The translations under genes and the position numbers were made by a program. A DNA stretch of 59,318 nt from an uncultured Clostridia bacterium (lineage in GTDB: Bacteria; Bacillota; Clostridia; UBA1381). Of the stretch, positions 1 to 8,846 are shown piece after piece. The stretch covers positions 1-59,318 of the forward strand of contig CAKSOE010000016.1 of the NCBI GenBank assembly GCA_934476675.1. Direction: 5' to 3'. Positions within the stretch are counted from its first letter, which is position 1. Each line of letters starts with the position of its first letter. Below the pieces are notes generated by a model, which was given only the letters and a program-made list of their open reading frames with translations, searched no databases and was not told the DNA's origin.

Positions 1-96
1 ATTATATAAAAGCTTTTCTAGAGGACGGTGAAATTTTTTGAAAATTTTTGTAACACATCATTGACAAACCTACAAAATATTCGTTTTGCAAAAAAA

Positions 97-936
97 TCAT
101 CTGCTTCGCCGAAATTCTACAGGCGTACAGCCGCGCTGCGACGCAAACACACGATTAAAATATGTAACGTTTCCAAATCCCGTCTCATACGCTATGTCAA
201 TTACTTTCATATCCGTATTTATCAGTAATTCCTCCGCTTTTTCGATACGTATTCTGTTAAGATACTCTCTGAATGAACACCCTATCTGTTTTTTAAACAG
301 TCTGCCGATGTATTTTTCATTTATAAAATACAGATTTGCCAGCTGCTTTAAGGAAAGCTCATTCCTGTAATACGTTTCGGCATAACCTTTTATATTTTCC
401 ACCGCCCAATGGTAGCTTTTCTCTTTTTTCTCCGGCGCGCGCTGCACGCAAAGCAAAATGTATTCTTTTATAATTTCCGCCATCTGAAAATACGGCAGAC
501 TGCTTTTTATCAGTTCCGTATTCCTGATATTTTTTATAACGGGTCTTTCGTCACATTGGGTTATTTTGCATATTTTCTTTACGCTTTTCTCGGTTAAATG
601 TCTGTCAAACGTAAGATTCCCTATATATATGATACTTTTTACCTCTCCGTCAATACACACAGGCACACATATTTCATACAATCCGTTAGGACAATAGCCG
701 CAAAAATCCTTTTTAGCACTCATTGCTTTTTTATTCGCAAGCATCTTGCAGGTCATGCACAGCTTTAATCCTTTTTCGGTATTTTTTGCACAATTGCAAA
801 AATCACACGAATGTATCATATACTTAAAATCCAGATGAAGCAGCGGATTTTTCATTATTCCCGAAACGTCATGTATACATATATGTACATTTGAATTTTG
901 CGTCAAAAGCTTTATCAATACTTGCAGCGGCTGCAT
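97..936 (-). CDS. AraC-family transcriptional regulator with PocR-type sensory domain
   Basis: Transcription factor of 279 residues. The N-terminal half carries a cysteine-rich PocR-like ligand domain (HSCDFCNCAK near residue 45, then CMTC and CGYCPNGLYE). PocR domains are known to bind small molecules, often small hydrocarbon derivatives. The last 100 residues form a double helix-turn-helix AraC domain (SLKQLANLYFINEKYIGRLF, then VIDIAYETGFGNVTYFNRVF). The start chosen is the ATG at 936 because GGAGG (rc of 943-947) lies six bases upstream; an ATG 14 codons further upstream has no such site. The gene is divergent from the FAD oxidoreductase at 1089, with which it shares a 150-bp promoter region, so that gene is its likely target. 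The ligand is unknown. Confidence 0.9.
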   Translation of the reverse strand: MQPLQVLIKLLTQNSNVHICIHDVSGIMKNPLLHLDFKYMIHSCDFCNCAKNTEKGLKLCMTCKMLANKKAMSAKKDFCGYCPNGLYEICVPVCIDGEVKSIIYIGNLTFDRHLTEKSVKKICKITQCDERPVIKNIRNTELIKSSLPYFQMAEIIKEYILLCVQRAPEKKEKSYHWAVENIKGYAETYYRNELSLKQLANLYFINEKYIGRLFKKQIGCSFREYLNRIRIEKAEELLINTDMKVIDIAYETGFGNVTYFNRVFASQRGCTPVEFRRSR

Positions 937-968
937 TTTTATCCTCCAAACAACACAATTTTTATTAT

Positions 969-997
969 ATTTTAACATATATGTTTCCTTTGTTCAA
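969..997 (-). promoter_or_regulatory. Sigma-A-type promoter of the PocR/AraC gene
   Basis: Read on the minus strand, TTGAAC (992-997) and TAAAAT (969-974) are separated by exactly 17 bp and lie about 35 bp upstream of the ATG at 936. This is close to the sigma-A consensus. Confidence 0.6.
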
Positions 998-1088
998 GTA
1001 TTTATATGCTTTTTATAAGATTTTTTTTGATTCTTATGATAAGATAAAACAAAAATCGCCGTTAAAAGCGGCGGAACGGAGGATTGTT

Positions 1089-2339
1089 ATGAAAAAATAC
1101 GATGCAATAGTTGTCGGCGGAGGCTTTGCCGGAGTAAGCGCGGCTCTTGCTGCCGCACGAAGCGGCATAAAGGTTCTTTTAATCGAAAAGTCCGGCTGTC
1201 TGGGAGGAGCGGCAGTTAACTGCCTTGTAAACCCGTTTATGCCCTATTATACCGATGTTGACGGTGAGCGTAAATATCTTTCTTGCGGAATTTTCGCCGA
1301 AATAGTCGATGAATTGAAAAAAAGAAATGCTTTTACGGGCGGAAACCTTTTCTCCGAGGAGGATTTAAAACTTATTTTTAACCGTATGCTTATTAAAGCA
1401 GGCGTGGATTTGCTGTTTCATTCATATATTTTTGAGGTTGAAAAGAACGGCGAACACATAACCGCGGTATATGCCGCCAACAAATCGGGAAAACAGCGTT
1501 TTGAAGCGGATTATTTCATTGACGCAACGGGAGATGCCGATATTGCAGCGTTAAGCGGCTGCCCGACACAGTTAGGCAGAGAAGAAGATAATCTGTGTCA
1601 GCCGATGACGATGTGTTTCAGACTTGTAAACGTTGATATGGAAAAATACGCCGAAGAACGTCCCGAAATTAACAAGCTTTATAAAAAGCTCCAAAGCGAG
1701 GGTAAGTTCCAGAATCCGCGTGAAGATGTGCTTATTTTCAACAACCCGATTGACGGCGTGCTGCATTTCAATTCAACTCGTATTGTTAAGAAAAATCCCG
1801 TTGACCCGATTGATCTGACAAAAGCTGAAATTGAAGTAAGAGAACAGGTTTACGAGCTTGTTGACTTTTTAAAATCCAATTTCAAGGCTTTTGAAAACAG
1901 CAGTCTTATCATGACCGCTCCCGAAATCGGAGTCAGAGAAAGCCGCATGATTAAAGGAAAGTACATACTTAATTCAGACGATTTAAAAAACTGCGTTAAA
2001 TTTGAGGACGCCATTGCGGCAGGAAATTACGACATTGATATTCATAACCCCGAGGGCAGCGGTACAAGCCACTACTACTTCCCCGCCGGAAAATACTATA
2101 CTATTCCCTACCGCTGCTTGCAGCCTGAAAACGCAGACAATCTACTCGTTTCCGGCAGATGCCTTTCCTCAACGCATGAGGCACAGGCATCATACAGAAT
2201 TATGCCTATTTGCAGCTGCACCGGTGAAGCCGCAGGCACGGCAATCGGCATAGCCGTGGTCGATAAGGTAAGCGTTTATGATGTGGACATCAAAAAGCTG
2301 CGTGAACGTCTTGTCGCAAACGGCGCATTTATAGGCTGA
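1089..2339 (+). CDS. FAD-dependent oxidoreductase (FAD_oxidored family)
   Basis: Flavoprotein of 416 residues. The N-terminus has a classical dinucleotide-binding motif (VVGGGFAGVSAALAAARSG, from about residue 8) followed by EKSGCLGGAAVN, the signature of the FAD-dependent oxidoreductases related to fumarate reductase flavoproteins and the GidA/thiazole fold. A second FAD contact, DATGDADIAALSGCP, lies near residue 145. The C-terminus (LLVSGRCLSSTHEAQASYR) is the usual flavin-binding closing motif. No signal peptide is seen, so it is probably cytoplasmic. The start is the ATG at 1089, with GGAGGA at 1078-1083; a small hairpin (1057-1073) sits just before the ribosome binding site. It is divergent from the PocR/AraC regulator. 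The substrate cannot be read from the sequence. Confidence 0.85.
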   Translation: MKKYDAIVVGGGFAGVSAALAAARSGIKVLLIEKSGCLGGAAVNCLVNPFMPYYTDVDGERKYLSCGIFAEIVDELKKRNAFTGGNLFSEEDLKLIFNRMLIKAGVDLLFHSYIFEVEKNGEHITAVYAANKSGKQRFEADYFIDATGDADIAALSGCPTQLGREEDNLCQPMTMCFRLVNVDMEKYAEERPEINKLYKKLQSEGKFQNPREDVLIFNNPIDGVLHFNSTRIVKKNPVDPIDLTKAEIEVREQVYELVDFLKSNFKAFENSSLIMTAPEIGVRESRMIKGKYILNSDDLKNCVKFEDAIAAGNYDIDIHNPEGSGTSHYYFPAGKYYTIPYRCLQPENADNLLVSGRCLSSTHEAQASYRIMPICSCTGEAAGTAIGIAVVDKVSVYDVDIKKLRERLVANGAFIG

Positions 2340-2363
2340 TTTTTACAAAATTCAAAAAAATGC

Positions 2364-2392
2364 TTGAATATTTTTGCTATTGATTGTATAAT
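2364..2392 (+). promoter_or_regulatory. Sigma-A promoter of glyA
   Basis: TTGAAT (2364-2369), a 17-bp spacer and a perfect TATAAT (2387-2392) lie about 65 bp upstream of the glyA start. The short leader between them contains no riboswitch fold that I can recognise. Confidence 0.75.
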
Positions 2393-2457
2393 AGATGTAT
2401 AGGCAAAGTTTGCGATATTTTCGCAGCTGCTATTATCAACCGAAAGGATGTAGATGT

Positions 2458-3699
2458 ATGAAAGATTATACACTTCTGAGAGAAAATGACCCCGAAATAT
2501 ATGAGGCGGTCATGGATGAAACAAATCGTCAGAGAAACAAAATTGAGCTTATTGCATCTGAAAACTTTGTTTCCGAAACCGTAATGGAGGCAAACGGCAC
2601 TACCCTTACAAACAAATACGCCGAAGGGTATCCCGGCAAGAGATACTACGGCGGCTGCGAATACGTTGACGTTGTGGAAACTATTGCGATAGAACGTGCA
2701 AAAAAACTGTTTAATGCCCAGTTTGCAAATGTGCAGGCACATTCCGGCGCACAGGCAAACCTTGCGGTATTTTTTGCTTTGCTGACTCCGGGAGACACCG
2801 TTCTTTCGATGAATCTTGCACACGGCGGACATTTAAGCCACGGTTCACCGGTTAATATTTCCGGTAAGTATTTTAATATTGTTCCCTACGGAGTAAGCAA
2901 GGATACGAATACGATTGACTATGACGAAATACGCCGTCTTGCATTGGAAAACAAACCTAAGCTTATACTTGCCGGCGCAAGCGCTTATCCGAGAATCATA
3001 GATTTTGAAAAATTCGGGGAAATTGCAAAGGAAGTCGGGGCATATCTCATGGTTGATATGGCACACATCGCAGGTCTTGTAGCTGCCGGCTGTCATCCGT
3101 CACCAGTACCGTATGCGGACGTTGTTACTACCACTACTCATAAAACATTAAGAGGTCCGAGAGGCGGTCTTATTCTTACCAATGATGAAGAAATCGCAAA
3201 GAAGATAAACAAGGCTATATTCCCGGGAATACAGGGCGGTCCGCTTATGCACACAATCACCGCAAAGGCCGTTTGTTTCGGCGAAGCGTTAAAGCCTGAA
3301 TTTAAAGCATATCAGGAACAGATAGTGAAAAATGCACAAGCTCTTGCCGGTCAGCTTATTGCTGAAGGATTTAAGCTTGTAAGCGGCGGCACAGACAATC
3401 ATTTGATGCTGCTCGATTTGACTGACACAGGCGTTACCGGCAAAGAGGCTGAAAAACTGCTTGACGAGGTTGGTATAACGGTAAACAAAAACGCAATTCC
3501 GTTTGATACTCAAAAACCGTTTGTTACAAGCGGCGTAAGAATAGGTACTCCGGCAACAACTTCAAGAGGCTTTAAAGAGGAAGATATGATTGAAGTGGGT
3601 AAGCTGATTGCTCTTACAATCAGAGATTTCGAAAATTCACAGGACGAGGTTCGCAAGAGAGTCGCGGCTCTTTGTGCAAAATATCCGCTGTACGAATAA
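2458..3699 (+). CDS. glyA: Serine hydroxymethyltransferase
   Basis: PLP enzyme of 413 residues that interconverts serine plus tetrahydrofolate with glycine plus 5,10-methylene-tetrahydrofolate; it is the main source of one-carbon units. The sequence is near-canonical: IELIASENF near residue 29, the YAEGYPGKRYYGG motif near 54, the HSGAQAN region near 95, and the PLP lysine in TTTTHKTLRGPRGG (about K229). Length matches the family. The ATG at 2458 follows AAAGGA. The gene has its own promoter (2364-2392) and ends at a strong hairpin (3705-3741) shared with the convergent gene. Confidence 0.98.
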   Translation: MKDYTLLRENDPEIYEAVMDETNRQRNKIELIASENFVSETVMEANGTTLTNKYAEGYPGKRYYGGCEYVDVVETIAIERAKKLFNAQFANVQAHSGAQANLAVFFALLTPGDTVLSMNLAHGGHLSHGSPVNISGKYFNIVPYGVSKDTNTIDYDEIRRLALENKPKLILAGASAYPRIIDFEKFGEIAKEVGAYLMVDMAHIAGLVAAGCHPSPVPYADVVTTTTHKTLRGPRGGLILTNDEEIAKKINKAIFPGIQGGPLMHTITAKAVCFGEALKPEFKAYQEQIVKNAQALAGQLIAEGFKLVSGGTDNHLMLLDLTDTGVTGKEAEKLLDEVGITVNKNAIPFDTQKPFVTSGVRIGTPATTSRGFKEEDMIEVGKLIALTIRDFENSQDEVRKRVAALCAKYPLYE

Positions 3700-3704
3700 A
3701 AACT

Positions 3705-3741
3705 ATGCCGTCGGCTTATCAAGCTGACGGCATATATTTTT
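3705..3741. terminator. Bidirectional terminator between glyA and the convergent PII-like gene
   Basis: An 8-bp perfect stem (ATGCCGTC at 3705-3712 with GACGGCAT at 3726-3733), with further GGC/GC pairing inside, is followed by a T-rich run on the plus strand. It is preceded by an A-rich run that gives a T-run on the minus strand. Confidence 0.8.
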
Positions 3742-4396
3742 AAATAAATCCAAAGCCTGCAATCTCACTTGCCGGCACCGAAAACACAATAGTACCCGCT
3801 TCACTTCCCGGACCTGCTTTTTCAACTATTGCTTTCATAATATCTGATTTCTGCGCAGCTTTTGCAACAATCATTATGACCTCTTTTTCCTGTGCAATGG
3901 ACACATTGAAAAACCGTTTTTCCTTCTCCGTTCCCGTACCCTTGCCGTGAAGCACCGTTCCGCCCGTTGCTCCGGCGCTTCTGGCGGCATTCATAACCAT
4001 ATCCGTTCTGCCTTCGTTTGCAACCGCAACAATCAGCTCATATGCATAATTAAGTTCCGGCGTATATTTTGCGTTCATTTCACCTTCGTTAAGATAAGCC
4101 ACCGTTTTTCCTCCTCCTATACTCTTTATCGGAACCGCAACAACAATACCGTGTCCCGGAACGCCTATAAACATTTTCTGTTTTTGCAGTTCAATCAATT
4201 CCTTTGTTTTTTTCTCGTTTGCAACCGTAATCATTACACGTCTTTCGTTATCCTCAATACCTAAAATATCAAGCATACTGCGTACCGCCGTTCCGCGTCC
4301 GTGCAGCGCTACCGACAGCGGAAGTTCCAAAGAACTGTGAATATCCGTCAGCATTTCCAACGCTTTCGGCTCACAAACCGATATTACATAATTCAT
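3740..4396 (-). CDS. Tandem PII-like (P-II family) regulatory protein
   Basis: Protein of 218 residues containing two PII-like ferredoxin-fold halves. The second is clear: AGATGGTVLHGKGTGTEKEK followed by EKEVIMIVAK resembles the PII core in which the T-loop precedes a VxIVV-type strand. The first half (VALHGRGTAVRSMLDILGIE, then RRVMITVAN) repeats the same pattern. PII proteins are trimeric sensors of adenylate nucleotides and small metabolites that bind and gate transporters or enzymes. The start codon overlaps the stop codon of the upstream DUF1538 membrane gene by four bases (ATGA), implying translational coupling and a joint function. The domain boundary is placed near residue 110. Confidence 0.8.
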   Translation of the reverse strand: MNYVISVCEPKALEMLTDIHSSLELPLSVALHGRGTAVRSMLDILGIEDNERRVMITVANEKKTKELIELQKQKMFIGVPGHGIVVAVPIKSIGGGKTVAYLNEGEMNAKYTPELNYAYELIVAVANEGRTDMVMNAARSAGATGGTVLHGKGTGTEKEKRFFNVSIAQEKEVIMIVAKAAQKSDIMKAIVEKAGPGSEAGTIVFSVPASEIAGFGFI

Positions 4397-5937
4397 GCCG
4401 CATCAGCCTCCCAAAGTTCAACAATATCGTAATCTCCGTATTCAACACTTGATTTTTCAACACGTTTTCTGTTTTTCAGTCTGCCGACCACACCTATCGC
4501 CTGAATTGAAATCAGCGGCATCATTGCAACCACCGCTACGATTCCGAACGCATCGGACAATATATTCTGCCCTGTTGCCACGCACGCGCCTATGGTGAAT
4601 TGCAGCATAAATGTTGATGTCATCGGTCCCGATGCCACTCCGCCCGAGTCAAACGCAATCGCCGTATAAATATCCGGCACAAAGAACGACAGAATAATCG
4701 CAATCGCATAACCGGGTACTAAAAAGTACATAAGCGATATTCCTGTCAGGACACGCAGCATGGAAATTCCCATTGCTGCCGAGATTGCAATCGAAAGGCT
4801 TACTTTTACCGCTTTTCCCGGGATTGCTCCGGCGCTGACCTCCTCAATCTGCTTTTCCAATACCGCCACAGCAGGCTCCGCAGAAATAATAAACCAGCCG
4901 ATCAGCATAGAAAGCGGAATCATTATATAACGGGTTTGTCCCGTTGCAAGTTCTTCGCCCAGAACAGCTCCGAGCGATGAAAATCCTACATTTACGCCCG
5001 TCAGAAACAGTACCAGTCCGATATATGTATATATTATTCCGACAAAAATTTTAGCCGTTTTTTGCCTTGAAAGCTTTAAAAGAAAAATCTGAAACAACAG
5101 GAAAATAGCTATAATCGGCAGCAGCGACAATGCTATTTCTTTCATGTATTTCGGAACAGCGCTTACATAAGCCGTTCCTATTTCCGCTGTTGTGGCATAA
5201 AAATCTTTGCTTATTTCCGCAACAGCGTCCGTTCCCGAATAGAAAAATCCCAAAACAAGCACCGCCAATATCGGCCCTATCGAGCAAAGCGCAACAAGTC
5301 CGAAGCTGTCCGATTCCGCTTTTTTGTCGCTTCGTATATTTGAGACGCCCATGCCCATCGCAAGAATAAACGGAACCGTCATAGGACCTGTTGTAACTCC
5401 TCCGGAATCAAACGCAATGCTTAAAAAATCCGAATCCGTGAAAAAAGCCAGTACAAACAGCATCAGATAAAATATAATCAAAAGCCACCGCAGCTTAAAG
5501 CCTGTAACAATTCTAAGCATACATATTGCTAAAAACAATCCCACGCCGACACCAACTGCGGCAAGCAAAACCACATCGTTTATATGCGGCACAGTTGCCG
5601 CAAGAACCTGCAAATCCGGCTCTGCAATCGTAACTGCAACACCTAAACCGAAGCTTACCAGAAGAATAAAGGGAAGATTTTTTGTTTTGGTAAGCGCTGT
5701 TCCTACCTTATTGCCTATCGGCGTCATGGATATTTCCGTACCGACAGAAAACAATCCCATACCGAATACTATCATTACCGTACCGATAAAAAAACATAGA
5801 AGCAAATCGGTGCCAATCGGCACAATACTAAGGCACAGCAATGTGACAATTATTACAATCGGCAATACCGAATATGCCGACTCCTTTGTTTTTTCAACAA
5901 GTGCAACACGTTTTTTGTTTAAAGTTTCTTTATTCAA
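4393..5937 (-). CDS. DUF1538 polytopic membrane protein
   Basis: Integral membrane protein of about 514 residues with around 12 hydrophobic helices in two homologous halves. Each half contains the same signature, FDSGGVTTGPMT in the first and FDSGGVASGPMT in the second, so this is an internal duplication with probable inverted or pseudo-symmetric topology, as in many secondary transporters. DUF1538 has no settled function. The start chosen is TTG at 5937, preceded by AAAGGAG; an upstream in-frame ATG at 5994 lacks a ribosome binding site. The downstream partner is a PII-like protein with a 4-bp overlap, so I infer a transporter or channel gated by a PII-type sensor. Confidence 0.8.
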   Translation of the reverse strand: MNKETLNKKRVALVEKTKESAYSVLPIVIIVTLLCLSIVPIGTDLLLCFFIGTVMIVFGMGLFSVGTEISMTPIGNKVGTALTKTKNLPFILLVSFGLGVAVTIAEPDLQVLAATVPHINDVVLLAAVGVGVGLFLAICMLRIVTGFKLRWLLIIFYLMLFVLAFFTDSDFLSIAFDSGGVTTGPMTVPFILAMGMGVSNIRSDKKAESDSFGLVALCSIGPILAVLVLGFFYSGTDAVAEISKDFYATTAEIGTAYVSAVPKYMKEIALSLLPIIAIFLLFQIFLLKLSRQKTAKIFVGIIYTYIGLVLFLTGVNVGFSSLGAVLGEELATGQTRYIMIPLSMLIGWFIISAEPAVAVLEKQIEEVSAGAIPGKAVKVSLSIAISAAMGISMLRVLTGISLMYFLVPGYAIAIILSFFVPDIYTAIAFDSGGVASGPMTSTFMLQFTIGACVATGQNILSDAFGIVAVVAMMPLISIQAIGVVGRLKNRKRVEKSSVEYGDYDIVELWEADAA

Positions 5938-6021
5938 AAATGAAATTTCTCCTTTCCTTAATCTCAAAAAGGGAACCGGCAAAATGAAAAACACTCCGTC
6001 GCGCTCCCTTTTAATCTTATT

Positions 6022-7158
6022 CTATATTCCCAGACATTCGTATGTAAGATCTCTCAGAGCAGGATGAATTATATCATAGCATCTCGCACAATTACGTATT
6101 TGCTGCGCATAGAAAAGCGAAAGATTGTTTTCCACATCAACAAACATATACGCTCCTGCCGCTCCGTCCCAGCCGAATTCTCCTATCGGGCTTTTTGCTC
6201 CGCATTTTTCCTTGTCTATCATAGTTCTTACGCCCAAACCGTAGCTATAACCCTGATAGTACTTCGCTGCCTCATGAACGATTTTTTCATCAAGCATCGG
6301 TTTTCGCATTTTATCAATGCTTTCCCTTGACAAAATGCGCACTCCGTCCTTTGTAACGCCGCCCGCTGCAAGCATAGCCGCAAATTTTGCATAATCGTCA
6401 ACGCATGATAAAAGTCCCGCTCCTCCGCTTTCATAACCCGGTATGATCGTATATTCCACCTTTTTTTCAAACGGAATATTTTCCTTTTTCTTATCATCAT
6501 ACACATATTGCTCCATAAAATCGGGATTATTGCTTTCATCAAGCGCAAATCTTGTATGTGTCATTCCGACCGGTTCAAATATTCTTTTCTTTAAAAACTC
6601 GCCGAATTTCATGCCGGACGCCTTTTCAATAATTCCACCCACAACGTCATGGCAAAGACTGTACTGAAAATGTGTTGACGGTTCAAACAGAAGAGGCATA
6701 TGCGCAATAGCATTCATAATCTCCTCCATGGGATTTTCATGAACATTTTTCGCCTTTACCTCCATGATAGGCTCGGAATTAAGATCATACGAAAGCCCTG
6801 CCGTCATTGTCATAAGCGATTTTACGGTAATCTTATTTTTTGCCTTTTTTAATCCCTCCGGTGTTTTTACGCACACATCGTAAAATGCAGGATAGAATTT
6901 TCCGGCTTCATCGTCCAGTGATACCTTGCCTTCTTCTATAAGAATCATCATAGCCGTCATTGTTATGACCTTTGATGCCGAATAGAGAAAAAACTGCTCC
7001 TTACCGTTCATTGGTTTTGTTTTTGCCGCATCGGAATACCCCTCCGCGTGTCTGTAAATACATTCGTTGTTCCGATACACCGCCACATCTGCGCCCGGTA
7101 TATCCAGTTCACCGCTCAGATTGTCGATGTATTTTGTCATTTTTGTGAAATCTGCCAT
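6022..7158 (-). CDS. Serine hydrolase of the beta-lactamase / class C penicillin-binding family
   Basis: Protein of 378 residues with the SxxK catalytic tetrad (YSASKV, S60 and K63) and a second-motif tyrosine in HFQYSLCHD near residue 165. The third motif, usually HTG or KTG, appears as GWDGAAG near residue 325, which is typical of the esterase/D-aminopeptidase-like branch. No signal peptide or membrane anchor is visible, so it is probably a cytoplasmic esterase or peptidase rather than a resistance enzyme. The ATG at 7158 is chosen because AGAGGT lies seven bases upstream. It starts 16 bp after the Asp23/Gls24 gene and is probably cotranscribed with it. Confidence 0.8.
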   Translation of the reverse strand: MADFTKMTKYIDNLSGELDIPGADVAVYRNNECIYRHAEGYSDAAKTKPMNGKEQFFLYSASKVITMTAMMILIEEGKVSLDDEAGKFYPAFYDVCVKTPEGLKKAKNKITVKSLMTMTAGLSYDLNSEPIMEVKAKNVHENPMEEIMNAIAHMPLLFEPSTHFQYSLCHDVVGGIIEKASGMKFGEFLKKRIFEPVGMTHTRFALDESNNPDFMEQYVYDDKKKENIPFEKKVEYTIIPGYESGGAGLLSCVDDYAKFAAMLAAGGVTKDGVRILSRESIDKMRKPMLDEKIVHEAAKYYQGYSYGLGVRTMIDKEKCGAKSPIGEFGWDGAAGAYMFVDVENNLSLFYAQQIRNCARCYDIIHPALRDLTYECLGI

Positions 7159-7174
7159 TTGTTTTACCTCTTTA

Positions 7175-7669
7175 TCAATCTGTAATTTCATCTGCATCCG
7201 ATTCCGAAATCTGCTTCATTTCGTTATCTTCAATATCCTTAACATCTTCCGTTTCTTTCGGAAAACTTACTCCCTCTATATGGATATTTACTTTTTCCAC
7301 ATTCATACCCGTCATTGTTTCAACATGGTTTTTGACATTTTCCTGAATTTCCCATGCTAATTCCGGTATTCTTACACCGTAATCCACCACAATATATAAA
7401 TCAATCGCAGCCGTATTATCGTTAAGCTCCACCTTAACGCCCTTGCCGCTGCCCTTTTTTGCTCCGAGCATCTCGGCAATTCCTCCGGCAAATGAGCTGT
7501 GCAATCCGTTTACGCCCTCAATCTCACCCGCCGCCATTCCGGCAATCGTTGCAATAACGTCAACCGAAATCTTTATATTTCCTATCTCTTCTCCCGCTTC
7601 GGTTTCTACACTTGCGGAAGTAACGGTATCGTTTGAAAAAGCTTCTTCATTCTTAATATTCTCATCCAT
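7175..7669 (-). CDS. Asp23/Gls24 family envelope stress protein
   Basis: Protein of 164 residues. After a short acidic N-terminus it has the canonical Asp23 core: GNIKISVDVIATIAGMAAGE, EGVNGL, a GKGVKVELND turn, then DLYIVVDYGVRIPE and VNIHIEGV. Family members associate with the membrane or cell envelope and are induced by stress; in Clostridia one copy is commonly found just after the spoIIIA operon, as here. GGAGG precedes the ATG. A separate sigma-A promoter within the end of spoIIIAH (7738-7766) suggests vegetative expression independent of spoIIIA. Confidence 0.9.
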   Translation of the reverse strand: MDENIKNEEAFSNDTVTSASVETEAGEEIGNIKISVDVIATIAGMAAGEIEGVNGLHSSFAGGIAEMLGAKKGSGKGVKVELNDNTAAIDLYIVVDYGVRIPELAWEIQENVKNHVETMTGMNVEKVNIHIEGVSFPKETEDVKDIEDNEMKQISESDADEITD

Positions 7670-7737
7670 TTTAAGTTCCTCCGTATGATATAATGAAGCT
7701 GCCGCAAAAAAGCTGCGGCAAGCAATACTTTATACTC

Positions 7738-7766
7738 ATTATATCATACAATTTATTTAACTTCAA
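7738..7766 (-). promoter_or_regulatory. Sigma-A promoter of the Asp23/Gls24 gene
   Basis: On the minus strand, TTGAAG (7761-7766), a 17-bp spacer and a perfect TATAAT (7738-7743) overlap the last codons of spoIIIAH. The leader then forms a 7-bp hairpin (7700-7706 with 7714-7720) before the Asp23 start. Confidence 0.6.
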
Positions 7767-8361
7767 CTATTTTTACGTTTTTTGGAGAGATTTTTAAATT
7801 ATCTACTGCAATATCTGTCAATTTCACTGCATCATCATCACAAAATCCGTTCTTGCGCACCGAAATGTTTACGTTATCTTCATCTATGTATACGCATATT
7901 TCGCCATAGCCCTTTGAATGAGCGATATTTTCAATCTGAGTTTCTTTTTCAACGCACTGCGCCTGCATAATTACCTTTTCACCGGCTTTTTTTCTTATCT
8001 CGGAATCAAAATTTTCGTTTGACGCGGTTTCGTTCAGTATTTCCAGAGCTTTTGAACGTGATTTTTCCTTATCGAGTTTTGCCTGTTCAAAATACCCGTT
8101 GTTGTTTCCATTATTGTCTTTATCCTCTGTTTCGGTATTTTCCGACGTTGCAACAGCCTCGCTGTTCTCGTCAGTGTTTTCCTCTACCTCCTCCACAGAA
8201 TTTACATACTGCGCTTCACCGAGTTTTTTTCCGGTCTCGATATAGCTCTCCCCATCGCGGACGTGAACTGTATCCTGATACGACCAGTTCAGATACCCTG
8301 CCATGCCTATCAGCACCACCAAAGCCGCCGCAATTATCTCCTTTTTCTTGAAAACCATCAT
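7753..8361 (-). CDS. spoIIIAH: Stage III sporulation protein AH
   Basis: Membrane-anchored protein of 202 residues made in the mother cell. Its extracellular domain binds forespore SpoIIQ across the intermembrane space to form the feeding-tube channel. Visible are one N-terminal membrane helix (about residues 8-26), a long acidic Asn/Glu-rich linker (55-95), then a C-terminal ring-building fold (QAKLDKEKSRSKALEILNE ... VNISVRKNGFCDDDAVKLTD). AAGGAGG precedes the ATG. It is the last gene of the spoIIIA operon. Confidence 0.93.
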   Translation of the reverse strand: MMVFKKKEIIAAALVVLIGMAGYLNWSYQDTVHVRDGESYIETGKKLGEAQYVNSVEEVEENTDENSEAVATSENTETEDKDNNGNNNGYFEQAKLDKEKSRSKALEILNETASNENFDSEIRKKAGEKVIMQAQCVEKETQIENIAHSKGYGEICVYIDEDNVNISVRKNGFCDDDAVKLTDIAVDNLKISPKNVKIVEVK

Positions 8362-8375
8362 GTGTATATACCTCC

Positions 8376-8846
8376 TTATTTTTTACTCTGACAGATGCAA
8401 ACCCTGTATTCGGGAACGTCGAGTGCGGCGGTTGCCGCTTCCATCAGCTTGCGGTTCACCGCCGCATTATTTGCCCCCTGCGCCGTTATCACTACACCCT
8501 TCACTTTCGGATATACTTCCTTTACCACCATCGGAGCGCCGTCCGATATAACCGCCTTTTTGTCCTCGTTGGTTTTTTCTCCGTCCGAAGAATTTGTTTT
8601 TGTTTCATATGCTATATCCTTCTTTGCCGAGCCGTAATATGTTATCATAACGTTCACCTCGCCCGCTCCGTCAATCTCCGACAGTATGCGGCTTAAGCTT
8701 TCTTCATCCGAGGGCGGCGGCACAGATGTTTGCTTTTTCGGTGTCGGCAGCGAGGACAACATAAGAACAACCCCAATTATTAATATTACCGCAATAAGTA
8801 CATTATTCTTATTTTTAAAAAATTTAATTGCTTCTTCTTTATTCAT
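8376..8846 (-). CDS. spoIIIAG: Stage III sporulation protein AG
   Basis: Protein of 156 residues with one N-terminal membrane helix (VLIAVILIIGVVLMLSSLP) and a ring-forming extracellular domain (RILSEIDGAGEVNVMITYYG ... VKGVVITAQGANNAAVNRKL). SpoIIIAG oligomerises into a large secretin-like ring in the intermembrane space. The ATG at 8846 overlaps the end of spoIIIAF by eight bases and is preferred to a GTG six codons earlier because GAGG lies upstream of it. Confidence 0.93.
   Translation of the reverse strand: MNKEEAIKFFKNKNNVLIAVILIIGVVLMLSSLPTPKKQTSVPPPSDEESLSRILSEIDGAGEVNVMITYYGSAKKDIAYETKTNSSDGEKTNEDKKAVISDGAPMVVKEVYPKVKGVVITAQGANNAAVNRKLMEAATAALDVPEYRVCICQSKK

Noticed and set aside
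2393..2457. Riboswitch (glycine or folate type) before glyA
   Set aside because: The leader is only about 60 nt with one short hairpin; no recognisable aptamer core.
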